Source of the DNA: Plantago ovata | Lineage: Eukaryota; Streptophyta; Magnoliopsida; Lamiales; Plantaginaceae | Reading direction: 5' to 3' | DNA length: 64,000 bases | Assembly (NCBI GenBank): GCA_028274465.1 | Contig: CM051458.1 | Span: 57,525,253-57,589,252 of the forward strand | Shown: positions 44,475-57,146 of the stretch, one piece after another | Layout: each line of letters starts with the position of its first letter | Numbering within the stretch: the stretch's first letter is position 1 | Made by a program: the position numbers and the translations under genes | The notes under the pieces: generated by a model | The model's database searches: none | What the model was told of the DNA's origin: nothing | What the model saw: only the letters and a program-made list of their open reading frames with translations

Positions 44475-46305
44475 TGATAGTGTATATGTCCTAGAGACAG
44501 TCTTTATTAAGGGCATGCAGCTTATTAAAGGCATATATGTACTATTACACAGGTCAACGTAATATAATATATGTTTGTTGTTTGACTATTGAGTATCGCT
44601 TTTATATTTATATTACACCAGGCATACAACATGTCATATCTCTATTCCTGTTTGTATTGATATTAAACATGTCCCCTCGGATAGATGACCGATCACATAG
44701 ATAGTGGGAGCTATGTGAGTTATCATCTATCCCAAACTCTCCCTAGTCGAGGTTCATCTCGGATGTAGGGGTCTGAATGAACCAGCTGAGACTAGTATGC
44801 GTGGAGGTTATACTTGTTAGAGCAAGTGTGAGCCGAATAAGCAGTTGACCCAAGACACGATCCAGGATTATGGCTACATACAAATGGTGATGATAAGTGA
44901 TTCTGTGAAGGATTCATCTCTCATGTGTAGCACAGGAGAGAACTGCTCATAGTCGTTCATAGTTGTGATTGGTAAAACCGCTGGCCAGCGTATCAATATT
45001 ATTATCATGGTCATAATAGATATTGGATTCACCATACAACTCAATGAAGACGCCCGTGGATGTATTATTGGGATAGACACTTCATCGATCCTAGATGCAT
45101 TCGAGTCAGTCAGATGAAGGGACGTTACCATCGCCGCGTTGAGCGCAACAGACTTCACAATGAAAGGCTTTTCTTTGAGAAACCTCTCAAACGTCCTCAT
45201 GTATTAATATTGCAAATGGAACCATCTAGGAATTCCATTTTGCCTAGTCTAGGACTTGCTTAATACAATGAGGCCATATGGGTCACACTATGTGGAGATT
45301 CAGCTTATCCGAATATCTTTGAAGATGGAATCGCAACTAATTTAGAATTAATTTTGATTGGTGGATTATAATTGATTTGGAATTAATTATAATAATTTGT
45401 GGCTCAATTAATAATTTGGAATTATTAATTGAATTGGCTGATTAATTGTATTTTATGTAAATACAATTAAAGATTATATTTTAGAAATATAATAGAGGTT
45501 TGATTTGAAAGGATATGTTAATTTAGAATTAATATATGCATAGGGGCAAAATCTACTTGGAGTTTGAATTGTCCTTAGAATTATAAGTGGGTCCCGAAAT
45601 TGGGACCCACCTAATCTCCACTGGACGCGCGCGCGCGCAGCTGGAGTAGGGGAAGGAGTTCGACTCCTTCCTCTATTAGATGTCAAGGGATAAGCTAGAT
45701 TTTCCTGATTGAATTTTTATTTGATTGGGAATTAATCTAGACTTGAATCGGTTTCCTAGTGCGATAAGAATTAGATTCTTATTCCTTCATGAAGTCTAAT
45801 TGATTATTCTTTAGGCTTCAATTGACTACTATATATAGTAGACTATTAGAGAGATTTTAACACACACAGACATACAGTTAGTTTACCAGTTTTCTTAGAG
45901 AAAATAAAAAGCACTCCCCTACCTCATACTAGCCACGCGCGCGCCACCCCTCACGGAGGAAAACCGCCGCCCAATCTTCTTGGCCACACAAAGAATATCC
46001 TAGCATTCTTTCCGATAAGCTGTTCATCCGTGGATACCAAGGTTGAGGTTCAAGGAGCTGGAATTAGACTTTTATTGTCTTGCAGATAATCAAAGTATTA
46101 CAGATATCTTCGACTTCGACGAAGGAGAAGATTCACCGGACTATTACGAAGACTTGGTACCTGTGCTTGCTTTTGGAGTATTGTAAGTCTTCTAATTGAC
46201 ATGTTTAATATATACGGTATACATAATCAATTAACCTGCATGTTAAGAAATTTTTTGAAATTCCGCTGCGTACCCTAGGGGTAACTCTGACCATATTTTC
46301 TTACA
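44475..46305 (+). mobile_element. Copia family B LTR, middle of the array
   Basis: 1831 bp with the roughly 250-bp internal deletion (GAGCCGA joined to ATAAGCAG). The TATA palindrome is at 45827-45840. It is followed by the primer site TGGTATCAGAGCC at 46307. Confidence 0.95.
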
Positions 46306-47786
46306 GTGGTATCAGAGCCAGGTAATTGATTATGCATATACGTATATATGTTATGTGATTTTGTAGTTTATGTGGATGCAATTGATTCTATGGTTAATTC
46401 GATTTTCAAAAGTTTTGTTTTTTATATAAATTTAGAATTTATATTTTTTCAAAAAAAAAAAATTTAATATTATATATATATATATATGCGCGGCCGCCTG
46501 CGTGACGCAGGCCGGCGCATGCGTCCCACAGGCGCCCGTGCCTGCGCCGCAGGCACCCTAGGGGACGGGACTCGGTCCCGTCCCCGTATTTTTATATATA
46601 TATATTTTCCGGGTTGGACCCAAAATCGAATTTTAAAAATTTTGAGGATTGAATTTTATATTTGGAATATAAATATGATTTAATTGTAATTATTGTTAAC
46701 TAGAGGGGTTAAATTCAATTAGTATAAAATTAAGGGGTTTATTTGTGATTTATCAATTTATTGTTTATTACAATAAGTCCTTCTACTTTAGAATTTTATA
46801 TTTAACACCTCCAAGGTTTCAAAAATTACCATTGAGTCCATCGGGTTTTCGAAAATTGCTACCTGGTCAATAGAATTTTCGATTTTTCAATCAAGTCCAA
46901 ATTTTCAATTTTTCATAGAGATTATAAGTATGGGATTATAATTTTCATAATGAAATTATGAAGTCATTTGGCATCCACATAGGCTACCATTTGTTTGTAT
47001 GCTCAATATGCTATTGTTTGACAATGCATGTTTAAATACCACGTATTTTACTTTCCGTTCGACCGCTATGCATGCGAGGGTAGGCGGCGCCCTCTTATTT
47101 GTCGGACCGCATATTATGTATGGGTAGGCGGCGTCCATTATGTGCTTGACCGCGTTTAGAACTTGAATGGATAGGCGGCATCCATTACGTGTAGACCGCT
47201 CATGCATGATGGGTAGGCGGCGCCCTTATTTGTTTGTAGATGACTGATAACAACCCTCAAGCTACAAGCCCCAACAAGTATAAGTGCAGAAATATGTATA
47301 TGTATGTATTTCTGAGATGCTTTCCATGGGGTGCTTTAATTCTGAACTTTCATTGCGTTTTCATGTATTGGCGACCTCGTCTTGCAGACTCGCAGTGATC
47401 GTCAGATTAGAGTAAGCCTATGGTTATAACTTACTGCATATTGTATCTAGCGACCTCGATATGTACAATATGTAGAGCATCAGGTTAAATTAGATTTAAC
47501 ACCCAAGAGTTGCGTGACGCAATTGGATAGTCCTACCGGTCATATTATGCTATGCGACCAGCCCCCTTGGAGTATAGCATAGTATGGATTTGGATCTTGG
47601 CCACTACGGTAACTTGTTGGACATTACCCGTATGTTTATTTTGGGGGCAAGCATATGTGAAAATAGTGGGAGCTAAACAGCTAAAGGACCTTGTTGTTCA
47701 GTTATGTTGACTGTGTATTAGAAATAGTATTTCAATAGTTGATTTATTATTTTCGTTCTATATTATTTCTCCTTAGGAAAATAGAA
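46306..47786 (+). other. Primer site and long leader of the second copia B element
   Basis: The tRNA-iMet primer site at 46307-46319 is followed by AT-rich sequence, a GC-rich palindromic block (46485-46590) and four imperfect repeats around TAGGCGGCGCCC (47080-47230). No ORF of note occurs before the gag start. Confidence 0.85.
47060..47232. repeat. Imperfect repeats around GGGTAGGCGGCGCCC in the copia leader
   Basis: GTAGGCGGCGCC, GTAGGCGGCGTCC, ATAGGCGGCATCC and GTAGGCGGCGCC occur about 35-55 bp apart, each after a GACCGC-like word. Confidence 0.75.
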
Positions 47787-48636
47787 ATGGCTATACCGTC
47801 CTCCGAGCTTATTGCCAACTTGGAGTTGCAAAAGCTAACAGGACCAAACTACGTGGATTGGATACATGAGGTACGAAAGGTGCTATGGTACGACCAGGTT
47901 GAGTACGTCTTGGACAAGGTCATTCCCGTGTGCCCCGAGAATCAGACTGTCGATCAAGTTGCTGCTTGGAATCAAGCCAACAAGGCAAAGTCTGATAAGC
48001 ATCATGAGGATGCTAGATCCGCGCAGTGTATTATGCTGGCGGCAATGAGCAATGAGCTGCAAACATGAAAGCATGTTGCCGTATGAGATGCTGAAGCATC
48101 TTGAGTCGCTCTTTAAGACGACAGCTAGAAGTGTTGAATTTGATTTGATCAAAGAGATACACAGATGCAAGCTCAATGAAGGAGGGAACATGTCTGAACA
48201 TGTTCTCAAAATGGTTGGTCTCTTTGAGAAGCTTGCCGATGCCGGTGTCAAGCTGGAGAATAAGATCATGGTGATCTTTGTCCTTCAATCATTGCCGAGT
48301 TCGTATTCGCAGTTCATCATTAATTACAAGATGAATGCGAAGGACGTTACACTGCCCGAGCTCCATAATCTGCGGAAGACATATGATCAAACTCTTCCTA
48401 AGAAGGAAAAGTCAATCATGTATGTTGGGCAACCGTCTAACCCAAACCCGAGAAATAAAGGTGCTAAGGGTAAGGGAAAGTCGGGAGCCAAGGCTAACAC
48501 TTCGAGTGATAAGCCTAAGCGTCTGAACCAGAAAAGGAAGTTCAAGAGAAGCGGAACGGTACGCACAGATGAATGTCTTTTCTGTAAACAGAAAGGACAT
48601 TGGAAGAAAGATTGCCCTAAGCTAAGGGCAGATTAA
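47787..48636 (+). pseudogene. Copia B gag
   Basis: ATG 47787 (MAIPSSELIANLELQKL). Gag helical region, then a basic linker and a CCHC knuckle (CLFCKQKGHWKKDC near 48576). A frame change near 48050 and another after 48620 interrupt it. Its length, about 280 codons, is normal for copia gag. Confidence 0.92.
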
Positions 48637-51600
48637 GCTAAGAAGCCGTCGGCTTCTAGCTAAGTATGTTTGTTATTGAAATGAACATGACTACTTTTGA
48701 CTCCAGTGGTTGGGTATTAGATACAGCATGTGGCTCACACATTTGTAATAATGTGCAGGGGCTAATGGATCACAGGCTAGTCAAGCAAGGTGAAATCGAC
48801 TTGCATGTTGGGAACGGCAATCCAGTTGAAGCCAAACGCGTTGGACGCTGCAAGATTGATTTACCATCAGGACAATGTTTAGAACTTGATAACGTTTATT
48901 TTGTTCCATCCATTGTCAGAAATATTATTTCCATTCCATTGTTGGACAATTTGGGTTTTTCCTTTAGATTTGCTAATAATACATGTTATTTTTCATTAAA
49001 TGACCAGTATTATGGAAAAGCTCGCTTAGTGAATGGTTTATATATTTTGCAAAGTAGTCTACCTTTATTTCAAATACATAACAAGCAACCGTCTTCAAGT
49101 AGGAAGAATAATCCATCTTATCTATGGCATTGTCGGCTAGGCCATATCAATGAAACACGGATTAAAAGACTAAGGAAGTTGGACTACTTAGAACCATTTG
49201 ATTTTGAATGATATGGTACATGCGAATCATGTGTTATGGGTAAGATGACGAACAAACCTTTTGTTGGACAGGGTGTTCGTGCCACTCGCTGCTTAGAGCT
49301 CATACATACCGATGTATGTGGACCTTTTAAAGTCCATGCGCGTGGGGGTTATCCTTACTTCGTTACCTTTACTGACGATTTCTCAAGGTATGGATACATT
49401 TATCTTATGAAGAATAAATCCGAGACTTTGGGGAAATTCAAGGAGTTTAGGAATGAGGTCGAGAATGAATTGAACCTAAGGATAGTCACTCTTCGATCAG
49501 ATCGAGGAGGTGAGTACCTTAGTGAAGAATTTATCGACTACTTGAAGGAGAATGGAATTCAATCGCAATGGACCCCTCCTGGAACACCACAATTAATGGT
49601 GTATCTGAGAGAAGGAATTGAACCCTGTTAGACATGGTGAGATAAATGATTGGATTCTCGACTCTTTCAAAATATCTATGGGGATATGCGCTACAAACTG
49701 CAATCTACATTCTGAACCGTGTACCATCTAAATCAGTGGAGAAAACTCCTTATAAGTTATGGAAAGGTAAGAAGCCCTCACTGGGCTATCTTAGACCTTG
49801 GGGCTGTCATGCGATAGTCAAATTGTTGCTCACTGATAAGTTAGATGCCAAGGGTGTCAAAGTATATTTCATAGGCTATCCTCGTCAGACGAGAGGCTAT
49901 GAATTCTATCATGCTGAAGATCACAAGGTGATAGTATCTAGAAACGTCAAGTTTTTAGAAGCAGAATACCTCGAAGAAGAGAGGTTAGATGATATGATAG
50001 AACTTGAAGAAATTCAAGACTTTGACACGCGCGAACATGAGTTCTCTAGATCTTCTGATTTGGACTCAAGTTCAGTGGGAGCTTTCGAAGCAGACAAGGG
50101 TAATGATATGACACTTTCTAGGCATGTCATAGTCAGTGGGAGTCCTGTGATTAGATCAACAGTTGAAACCACACCAATAGAACCCGTTGTCAATCAACCT
50201 GTGAAACAAGTTGCACAAGAGCAGCCTCCCGCAAGGGAACGGGGTCGCAGCACGCGACCGGCTACATCAGTGCCCACTGATAATGTTCGTGTTACACAAA
50301 GCCAAAAAGAAAAGCACCAGAAACGCCGACAAAAGCACCAGTCGAGCTCCGTAGGTCGAAGAGGATCCCAAAAGGACCTCAGAAGCAAAGCCTTATGATA
50401 GAAGACATCAGTGAACTTGATGTTGTCTTATCAGATCGGGAAGACCCCGAGACCTACAAAGAGGCAATAAATGATATTGACTCAGACAAATGGCAAGAGG
50501 CCATGAAATTGGAAATGGACTCCACGTACCTGAACCAAGTTTGGAGCTTGGTAGACTTGCCCAAGGGGTTAGACCTATTGGGTGCAAATGGGTCTTTAAA
50601 CGAAAGACAGATGCCGATGGCAAGGTACAAACGCACAAGGCTAGACTTGTGGCGAAAGGCTACACGCAAAGGTATGGCATAGATTACGATGAAACCTTTT
50701 CACCGGTAGCAAAATTGATCCCTGTGTCTATACTAGGCACAGCGACAAGGGAGTCATTTTCATGATATTTATGTTGATGACATTTTGATCATGGGAAACA
50801 ATGTCTCTATGCTAGAAGAGACTAAAGTTTGGTTATCAAGTACCTTCTCAATGAAGGACTTGGATGAAGCGAACTACATCCTAGGAATAAAGATCTATAG
50901 AGATAGATCCAAGAGGATGTTAGGATTGACACAGTCCACCTACATCGACAAAATATGAAGCGTTATAAGATGGACGACTCAAAGAGAGGCTTTCTCCCTG
51001 CTAGGCATGGGATCGTGCTATCAGTTAATGATAGTCCTAAAACTGATGAAGAAAGAAAGGCAATGAGTCGTGTGCCCTATGCTTCGGCAGTAGGGTCTAT
51101 AATGTATGCAATGAATTGCACAAGGCCAGATGTGGCATATGCGCTTAGTGTCACTTGTCGACACCAACAGAATCCAGGAGTACCTCACTGGACTGCTGTA
51201 AAAGAACATTCTTAAGTACCTTCGACTGACTAAGGAAATGTTCTTGGTGTTTGGTGGAGAACCAGAATTAAAGATGTCTGGTTATGTCGACGCTGGATTT
51301 GAATCAGATCCTGATGACTTTAAGTCACAGACAGGATACGTATTCAAATGAACAGAGGAGCTGTCTGTTGGAAGAGTTCTAAGCAAGCCACGATTGCTGA
51401 CTCATCCACAGAAGCCGAGTACATTGCTACATCAGAAGCATCGAAAGAAGCTGTCTGGATTTCAGAGTTCTTGAAGGAATTGAGGGTTGTTCCTGCTCCT
51501 AGTCCAATAATTACTTATTGTGACAAGACGGGCGCCGTCGTTCAAGCCAAGGAGCCTGGATCTACAAACAAGAACAAACATGTACTTATAAAGTATCACG

Positions 51601-51734
51601 TTATACGTGAGATTATTGATAGAGGAGAAGTTAGTATAGAACGTGTCTCTACCACGGACAACGTGGCAGATCCTTTCACCAAGGTCTTATCAGTGGATGT
51701 CCACTTAAGACATTATGCTAATCTGGGCTATTAA
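48637..51734 (+). pseudogene. Copia B pol remnant (protease, integrase, RT, RNase H)
   Basis: Protease with LDTACGSH near 48720; gag-pre-integrase motif LWHCRLGHINETRIKRL near 49130; integrase DDE core 49280-49640 (TDVCGPF, FTDDFSRYGY, LRSDRGGEYL); integrase C-terminal region 49650-50390; RT start 50400-50720 ([28 protein letters not shown]); YVDDIL box near 50770; LTQSTYIDKI; RNase H 51350-51730 (ADSSTEAEYIA, ADPFTKVL). The order integrase before RT defines Ty1/copia. Several frame changes and stops (for example 49209-49211) occur. About 400 bp of RT palm coding is missing between 50721 and 50760. Confidence 0.93.
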
Positions 51735-51770
51735 GCATAAAGGTGACTGGCTCTAGTCCAAGTGGGAGAT
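51735..51770 (+). promoter_or_regulatory. Polypurine tract of copia B
   Basis: AAGTGGGAGAT directly precedes the LTR. Confidence 0.85.
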
Positions 51771-53066
51771 TGATAGTGTATATGTCCTAGAGACAGTCTT
51801 TATTAAGGGCGTGCAGCCCTTATTAAGGGCATATATGTACTATTACACAGGTCAACGTAATATAATATATGTTTGTTGTTTGACTATTGAGTATCGCTTT
51901 CATATTTATATTACACCAGGCATACAGCATGTCATATCTCTATTCCTGTCTGTATTGATATTAAACATGTCCCCTCGGATAGATGACCGATCACATAGAT
52001 AGTGGGAGCTATGTGAGTTATCATCTATCTCAAACTCTCCCTAGTCGAGGTTCATCTCGGATGTAGGGGTCTGAATGAACCAGCTGAGACTAGTATGCGT
52101 GGAGGTTATACTTGTTAGAGCAAGTGTGAGCCGAATAAGCAGTTGACCCAAGACACGATCCAGGATTATGGCTACATACAAATGGGGATGATAAGTGATT
52201 CTGTGAAGGATTCATCTCTCATGTGTAGCACAGGAGAGAACTGCTCATAGTCGTTCATAGTTGTGATTGGTAAAACCGCTGGCCAGCGTATCAATATTAT
52301 TATGATGGTCATAATAGATATTGGATTCACCATGCAACTCACTGAAGACGCCCGTGGATGTATTATTGGGATAGACACTTCATCGATCCTAGATGCATTC
52401 GAGTCAGTCAGATGAAGGGACGTTACCATCGCCGCGTTGAACGCAACAGACTTCACAACGAAAGGGTTTGCTTTGAGAAACCTCTCAAACGTCCTCATGT
52501 ATTAATATTGCAAATGGAACCGTCTAGGAATTCATTTTGCCTAGTCTAGGACTTTCTTAATACAATGAGGTCCTATGGGTCACACTATGTGGTGATTCAG
52601 CTTATCCGAATATCCTTGAAGATGGAATCGCAATTAATTTAGAATTAATTGTGATTGATGGATTATAATTGATTTGGAATTAATTATAATAATTTGTGGC
52701 TCAATTAATAATTTGGAATTATTAATTGAATTGGCTGATTAATTGTATTTTATGTAAATACAATTAAAGATTATATTTTAGAAATATAATAGAGGTTTGA
52801 TTTGAAAGGATATGTTATTTAGAATTAATCTATGCACATGGGAAACATCTACTAAGGTTTAATTGCCTTTAGATTATAAGTGGTCCCGAAATCGGGACCC
52901 ACCTAATCTCCTCGAGACGCGCGCGCCGCAGCTGGAGTAGGGGAAGGAGTTCGACTCCTTCTCTCTTAGATTCAAGGGATAAGTTAGATTTCCTGATTGA
53001 ATTTTAATTTGATGGGAATTAATCTAGACTTGAATTGCTTTCCTTGCGATAAGAATGATTCTTATT
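51771..53066 (+). mobile_element. Copia B 3' LTR, left contig copy, cut by the assembly gap
   Basis: It has the same 250-bp deletion as the middle LTR, and small indels accumulate toward 53066. It ends at the N run. Confidence 0.93.
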
Positions 53067-53166
53067 NNNNNNNNNNNNNNNNNNNNNNNNNNNNNNNNNN
53101 NNNNNNNNNNNNNNNNNNNNNNNNNNNNNNNNNNNNNNNNNNNNNNNNNNNNNNNNNNNNNNNNNN
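53067..53166. other. Assembly gap, 100 N
   Basis: Exactly 100 N. The sequence to the right restarts at a point equivalent to 50826, so the flanks overlap rather than continue. Confidence 0.98.
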
Positions 53167-54097
53167 AAGTTTGGTTATCAAGTACCTTCTCAATGAGGAT
53201 TGGGTGAAGCGAACTACATCCTAGGAATAAGATCTATAGAGATAGATCCAAGAATGTTAGGATTGACACAGTCCACCTACATCGACAAATATTGAAGCGT
53301 TAAAGATGGACGACTCAAAAGAGAGGCTTCCCTCCCGGCTAGGCATGGGTCGTGCTATCAGTTAATGAGAGTCCTAAAACTGATGAAGAAAAAAGGCAAT
53401 GAGTCGTGTGCCCTATGCTTCGGCAGTAGGTCTAAATGTATGCAATGAATTGCACAAGGCCAGATGTGGCATATGCGCTTAGTGTCACTTGTCGACACCA
53501 CAAGAATCCAGGAGTACCTCACTGGACTGCTGTAAAAGAACATTCTTAAGTACCTTCGACTGACTAAGGAAATGTCTTGGGTGTTGGTGGAGAACCAGAA
53601 TTAAGATTCTGGTTTATGTCGACGCTGGATTTGAATCAGATCCTGATGACTTTAAGTCACAGACAGGATACGTATTCAAATGAACAGAGAGCTGTCTGTT
53701 GGAAGAGTTCTAAGCAAGCCACGATTGGCTGACTCATCCACAGAAGCCGAGTACATTGCTACATCAGAAGCATCGAATGACTGTCTGGATTTCAGAGTTC
53801 TTGGAAGGATGAGGGTTTTCCTGCTCCTAGTCCAATAATTATTTATTGTGACAAGACGGGCGCCGTCGTTCAAGCCAAGAAGCCTGGATCTACAAACAAG
53901 AACAAACATGTACTTATAAAGTATCACGTTATACGTGAGATTATTGATAGAGGAGAAGTTAGTATAGAACGTGTCTCTACCACGGACAACGTGGCAGATC
54001 CTTTCACCAAGGTCTTATCAGTGGATGTCCACTTAAGACATTATGCTAATCTGGGTATTAAGCATAAAGGTGACTGGCTCTAGTCCAAGTGGGAGAT
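53167..54097 (+). pseudogene. Second reading of the copia B RT/RNase H end
   Basis: This repeats 50826-51770 with many single-base indels. The same distinctive features recur, including the damaged RNase H segment and the polypurine tract. It is probably an unmerged overlap of the same locus rather than a third element. Confidence 0.85.
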
Positions 54098-55910
54098 TGA
54101 TAGTGTATATGTCCTAGAGACAGTCTTTATTAAGGGCGTGCAGCCCTTATTAAGGGCATATATGTACTATTACACAGGTCAACGTAATATAATATATGTT
54201 TGTTGTTTGACTATTGAGTATCGCTTTCATATTTATATTACACCAGGCATACAGCATGTCATATCTCTATTCCTGTCTGTATTGATATTAAACATGTCCC
54301 CTCGGATAGATGACCGATCACATAGATAGTGGGAGCTATGTGAGTTATCATCTATCTCAAACTCTCCCTAGTCGAGGTTCATCTCGGATGTAGGGGTCTG
54401 AATGAACCAGCTGAGACTAGTATGCGTGGAGGTTATACTTGTTAGAGCAAGTGTGAGCCGAATAAGCAGTTGACCCAAGACACGATCCAGGATTATGGCT
54501 ACATACAAATGGGGATGATAAGTGATTCTGTGAAGGATTCATCTCTCATGTGTAGCACAGGAGAGAACTTCTCATAGTCGTTCATAGTTGTGATTGGTAA
54601 AACCGCTGGCCAGCGTATCAATATTATTATGATGGTCATAATAGATATTGGATTCACCATGCAACTCACTGAAGACGCCCGTGGATGTATTATTGGGATA
54701 GACACTTCATCGATCCTAGATGCATTCGAGTCAGTCAGATGAAGGGACGTTACCATCGCCGCGTTGAACGCAACAGACTTCACAACGAAAGGGTTTGCTT
54801 TGAGAAACCTCTCAACGTCCTCATGTATTAATATTGCAAATGGAACCGTCTAGGAATTTCATTTTGCCTAATCTAGGACTTCTTAATACAATGAGGTCCT
54901 ATGGGTCACACATGTGGTGATTCAGCTTATCCGAATATCCTTGAAGATGGAATCGCAATTAATTTAGAATTAATTGTGATTGATGGATTATAATTGATTG
55001 GAATTAATTAATAATTTGTGGCTCAATTAATAATTTGGATTATTATTGAATTGGCTGATTAATTGTTTTTATGTAAATACAATTAAAGATTATATTTTAG
55101 AAATATAATAGAGGTTTGATTTGAAATGATATGTTAATTTAGAATTAATATATGCACATGGGCAAATCTACTTGGAGTTTGAATTGCCTTAGAAGTGGGT
55201 CCGAAAATCGGAACCCACCTAATCTCCCTTGGACGCGCGCGCGCAGCTGAAGTAGGGAAGGAGTTCGACTCCTTCCTCTATTAGATGTCAAGGGATAAGC
55301 TAGATTTTCCTGATTGAGTTTTAATTTGTTTGGGAATGAATCTAGACTGAATTGGTTTCCTAGTGCGATAAGAATTAGATTCTTATTCCTTCATGAAGTC
55401 TAATTGATTATTCTTTAGGCTTCAATTAACTATTATATATAGTAGACTATTAGAGAGCTTTTAACACACACAGACATACAGTTAGTCTACCAGTTTTCTT
55501 AGAGAAAATAAAAAGCTCTCCCCTACCTCATACTAGCCACGCACGGCACCCCTCGTCGGAGGAAAACCGCCGCCCCATCTTCTTGGCCACACAAAGAATA
55601 TCCTAGCATTCTTTCCGATAAGCTGTTCATCCGTGGATACCAAGGTTGAGGTTCAAGGAGCTGAAAATTGACTTTTATTGTCTTGCAGATAATCAAAGTA
55701 TTGCAGATATCTTCGACTTCGACGAAGGAGATGCTTCACCGGATTATTACGAAGACTTGGTACATGTGCTTGCTTTTGGAGTATTGTAAGTCTTCTAATT
55801 GACATGTTTAATATATACGGTATATACATGATCAATTAACCTGCATGTTAAGAAAATTTTTGAAATTCCGCTGCGTACCCTAGGGGTAACTCTGACCATA
55901 TTTTCTTACA
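54098..55910 (+). mobile_element. Copia family B LTR, right end of the array
   Basis: 1813 bp with the shared 250-bp deletion, ending TTTTCTTACA at 55910. The flank GGTTA returns to the interrupted exon. It is probably the same LTR as 51771-53066, completed from the other contig. Confidence 0.93.
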
Positions 55911-56125
55911 GGTTATTGATTCAGAGGAGACATTGAGTAATGTAAAGCCATCAGGGAAGCAGGCTAGGCCATCAGGGAAGCAAGGTAAGCCACCAGGGAA
56001 GGAAGGTAAGGCACCACCGGTGAAGACGATTAAAGATGAGCAGCATTCGGTGGCTGATAGTGGAGCTGCAGAGCGGGAGAGAAGGACAAACAAGGCCAAT
56101 GACAAGAAAAGGAAAGCAGATGCTG
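55911..56125 (+). pseudogene. Exon of the Mutator-like unit, part downstream of the copia insertion
   Basis: It continues the frame of 37788-37940 (...VIDSEETLSNVKPSGKQ) and codes a lysine-, glycine- and proline-rich segment with three imperfect PSGKQ/PPGKE repeats, then RKADAG. The best join to the next exon in frame uses a GC donor (CTG|GCAAGTG at 56125). I do not recognise the product; the composition suggests a disordered nuclear protein. Confidence 0.55.
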
Positions 56126-56149
56126 GCAAGTGTGTGAGCTTTACATGAT

Positions 56150-57110
56150 CTTAAGTCTTTTAAGTGTTATATGTTGCTTTTTTGAGTTTTACATATATCA
56201 TGTTTGAGGTTTACTTGAGATTGAGTTTTTTTTTGTGGTATGCTAGTTTTTTTAGGTTTGTTGGAGTTTCATTTCAGTTTTGATTATCTCTGTGCATTTA
56301 GATTTTGATATATTTTGTGTTGTAAAAGTTGTATTCTGGTTGTTTGAGTTTTATATGATGTTTGTTTGAGTTTTAAATATATCATGTTTGAGGTTTACTT
56401 GAGATTTGGTTTTTTTGTGGTAGGCTAGTTTTTTTAGGTTTGTTGGAGTTTATTTGAGTTCTAATTATCTCTGTATGTTTAGATTTTGAGATATTTTGTG
56501 TTGTAAAAGTTGTATTCTGGTTGTTTGAATTTGATATGATGTTTGTTTGAGTTTTAAATATATCATATTTGAGGTTTACTTGAGACTTGGTTTCTTTGTG
56601 GTAGGCTAGTTTTTTTTAGGTTTGTTGGAGTTTTATTTTGAGTTCTGATTATCTCTGTGTGTTTAGATTTTGATATATTTTTGTGTCGTAATAGTTGTAT
56701 TCTTGTTGTTTGAGTTTTATATGCTGGTTGCTTGAGTTTTACATATATCATGTTGAGGTTTAGTTGAGATTGGTTGTTTTTTGTGGTATGCTAGTTTTTT
56801 AAGGTTTGTTGGAGTTTTATTTTGAGTTCTGATTATCTCCGTGTATTTAGATTTTGATATAATTTTGTGTCGTAATAGTTGTATTCTTGTTGTTTGAGTT
56901 TTATATGCTGGTTGCTTGAGTGTTACATATATCATGTTTGAGGTTTAGTTGAGATTGGTTTTTTTTTTTTTTTGTGGTGTGCTAGTTTTTTAATGTTTGT
57001 TGGAGTTTTATTTTGAGTTCTGATTATCTCTGCGTGTTTAGATTTTGATATATTTTTGTGTTGTAATAGTTTTATTCTTGTTGTTTGAGTTTTATATGCT
57101 GCTTGTTTGA
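56150..57110. repeat. Five tandem units of about 182 bp in an intron
   Basis: ATCATGTTTGAGGTTTA-like anchors recur near 56199, 56381, 56562, 56746 and 56931. Each unit includes GAGTTTTATATG, TTAGATTTTGATATATTTTG and GTTGTATTC. Related units fill 36590-37060 in the first intron, and fragments occur at 57540-58700. Confidence 0.85.
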
Positions 57111-57146
57111 GGTTAATTTGGGTTAACTGTTGTATGTTGTTTGTAG

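Noticed and set aside
52997..53224. Open frame crossing the second N run
   Set aside because: It contains undetermined residues and joins unrelated contig ends.
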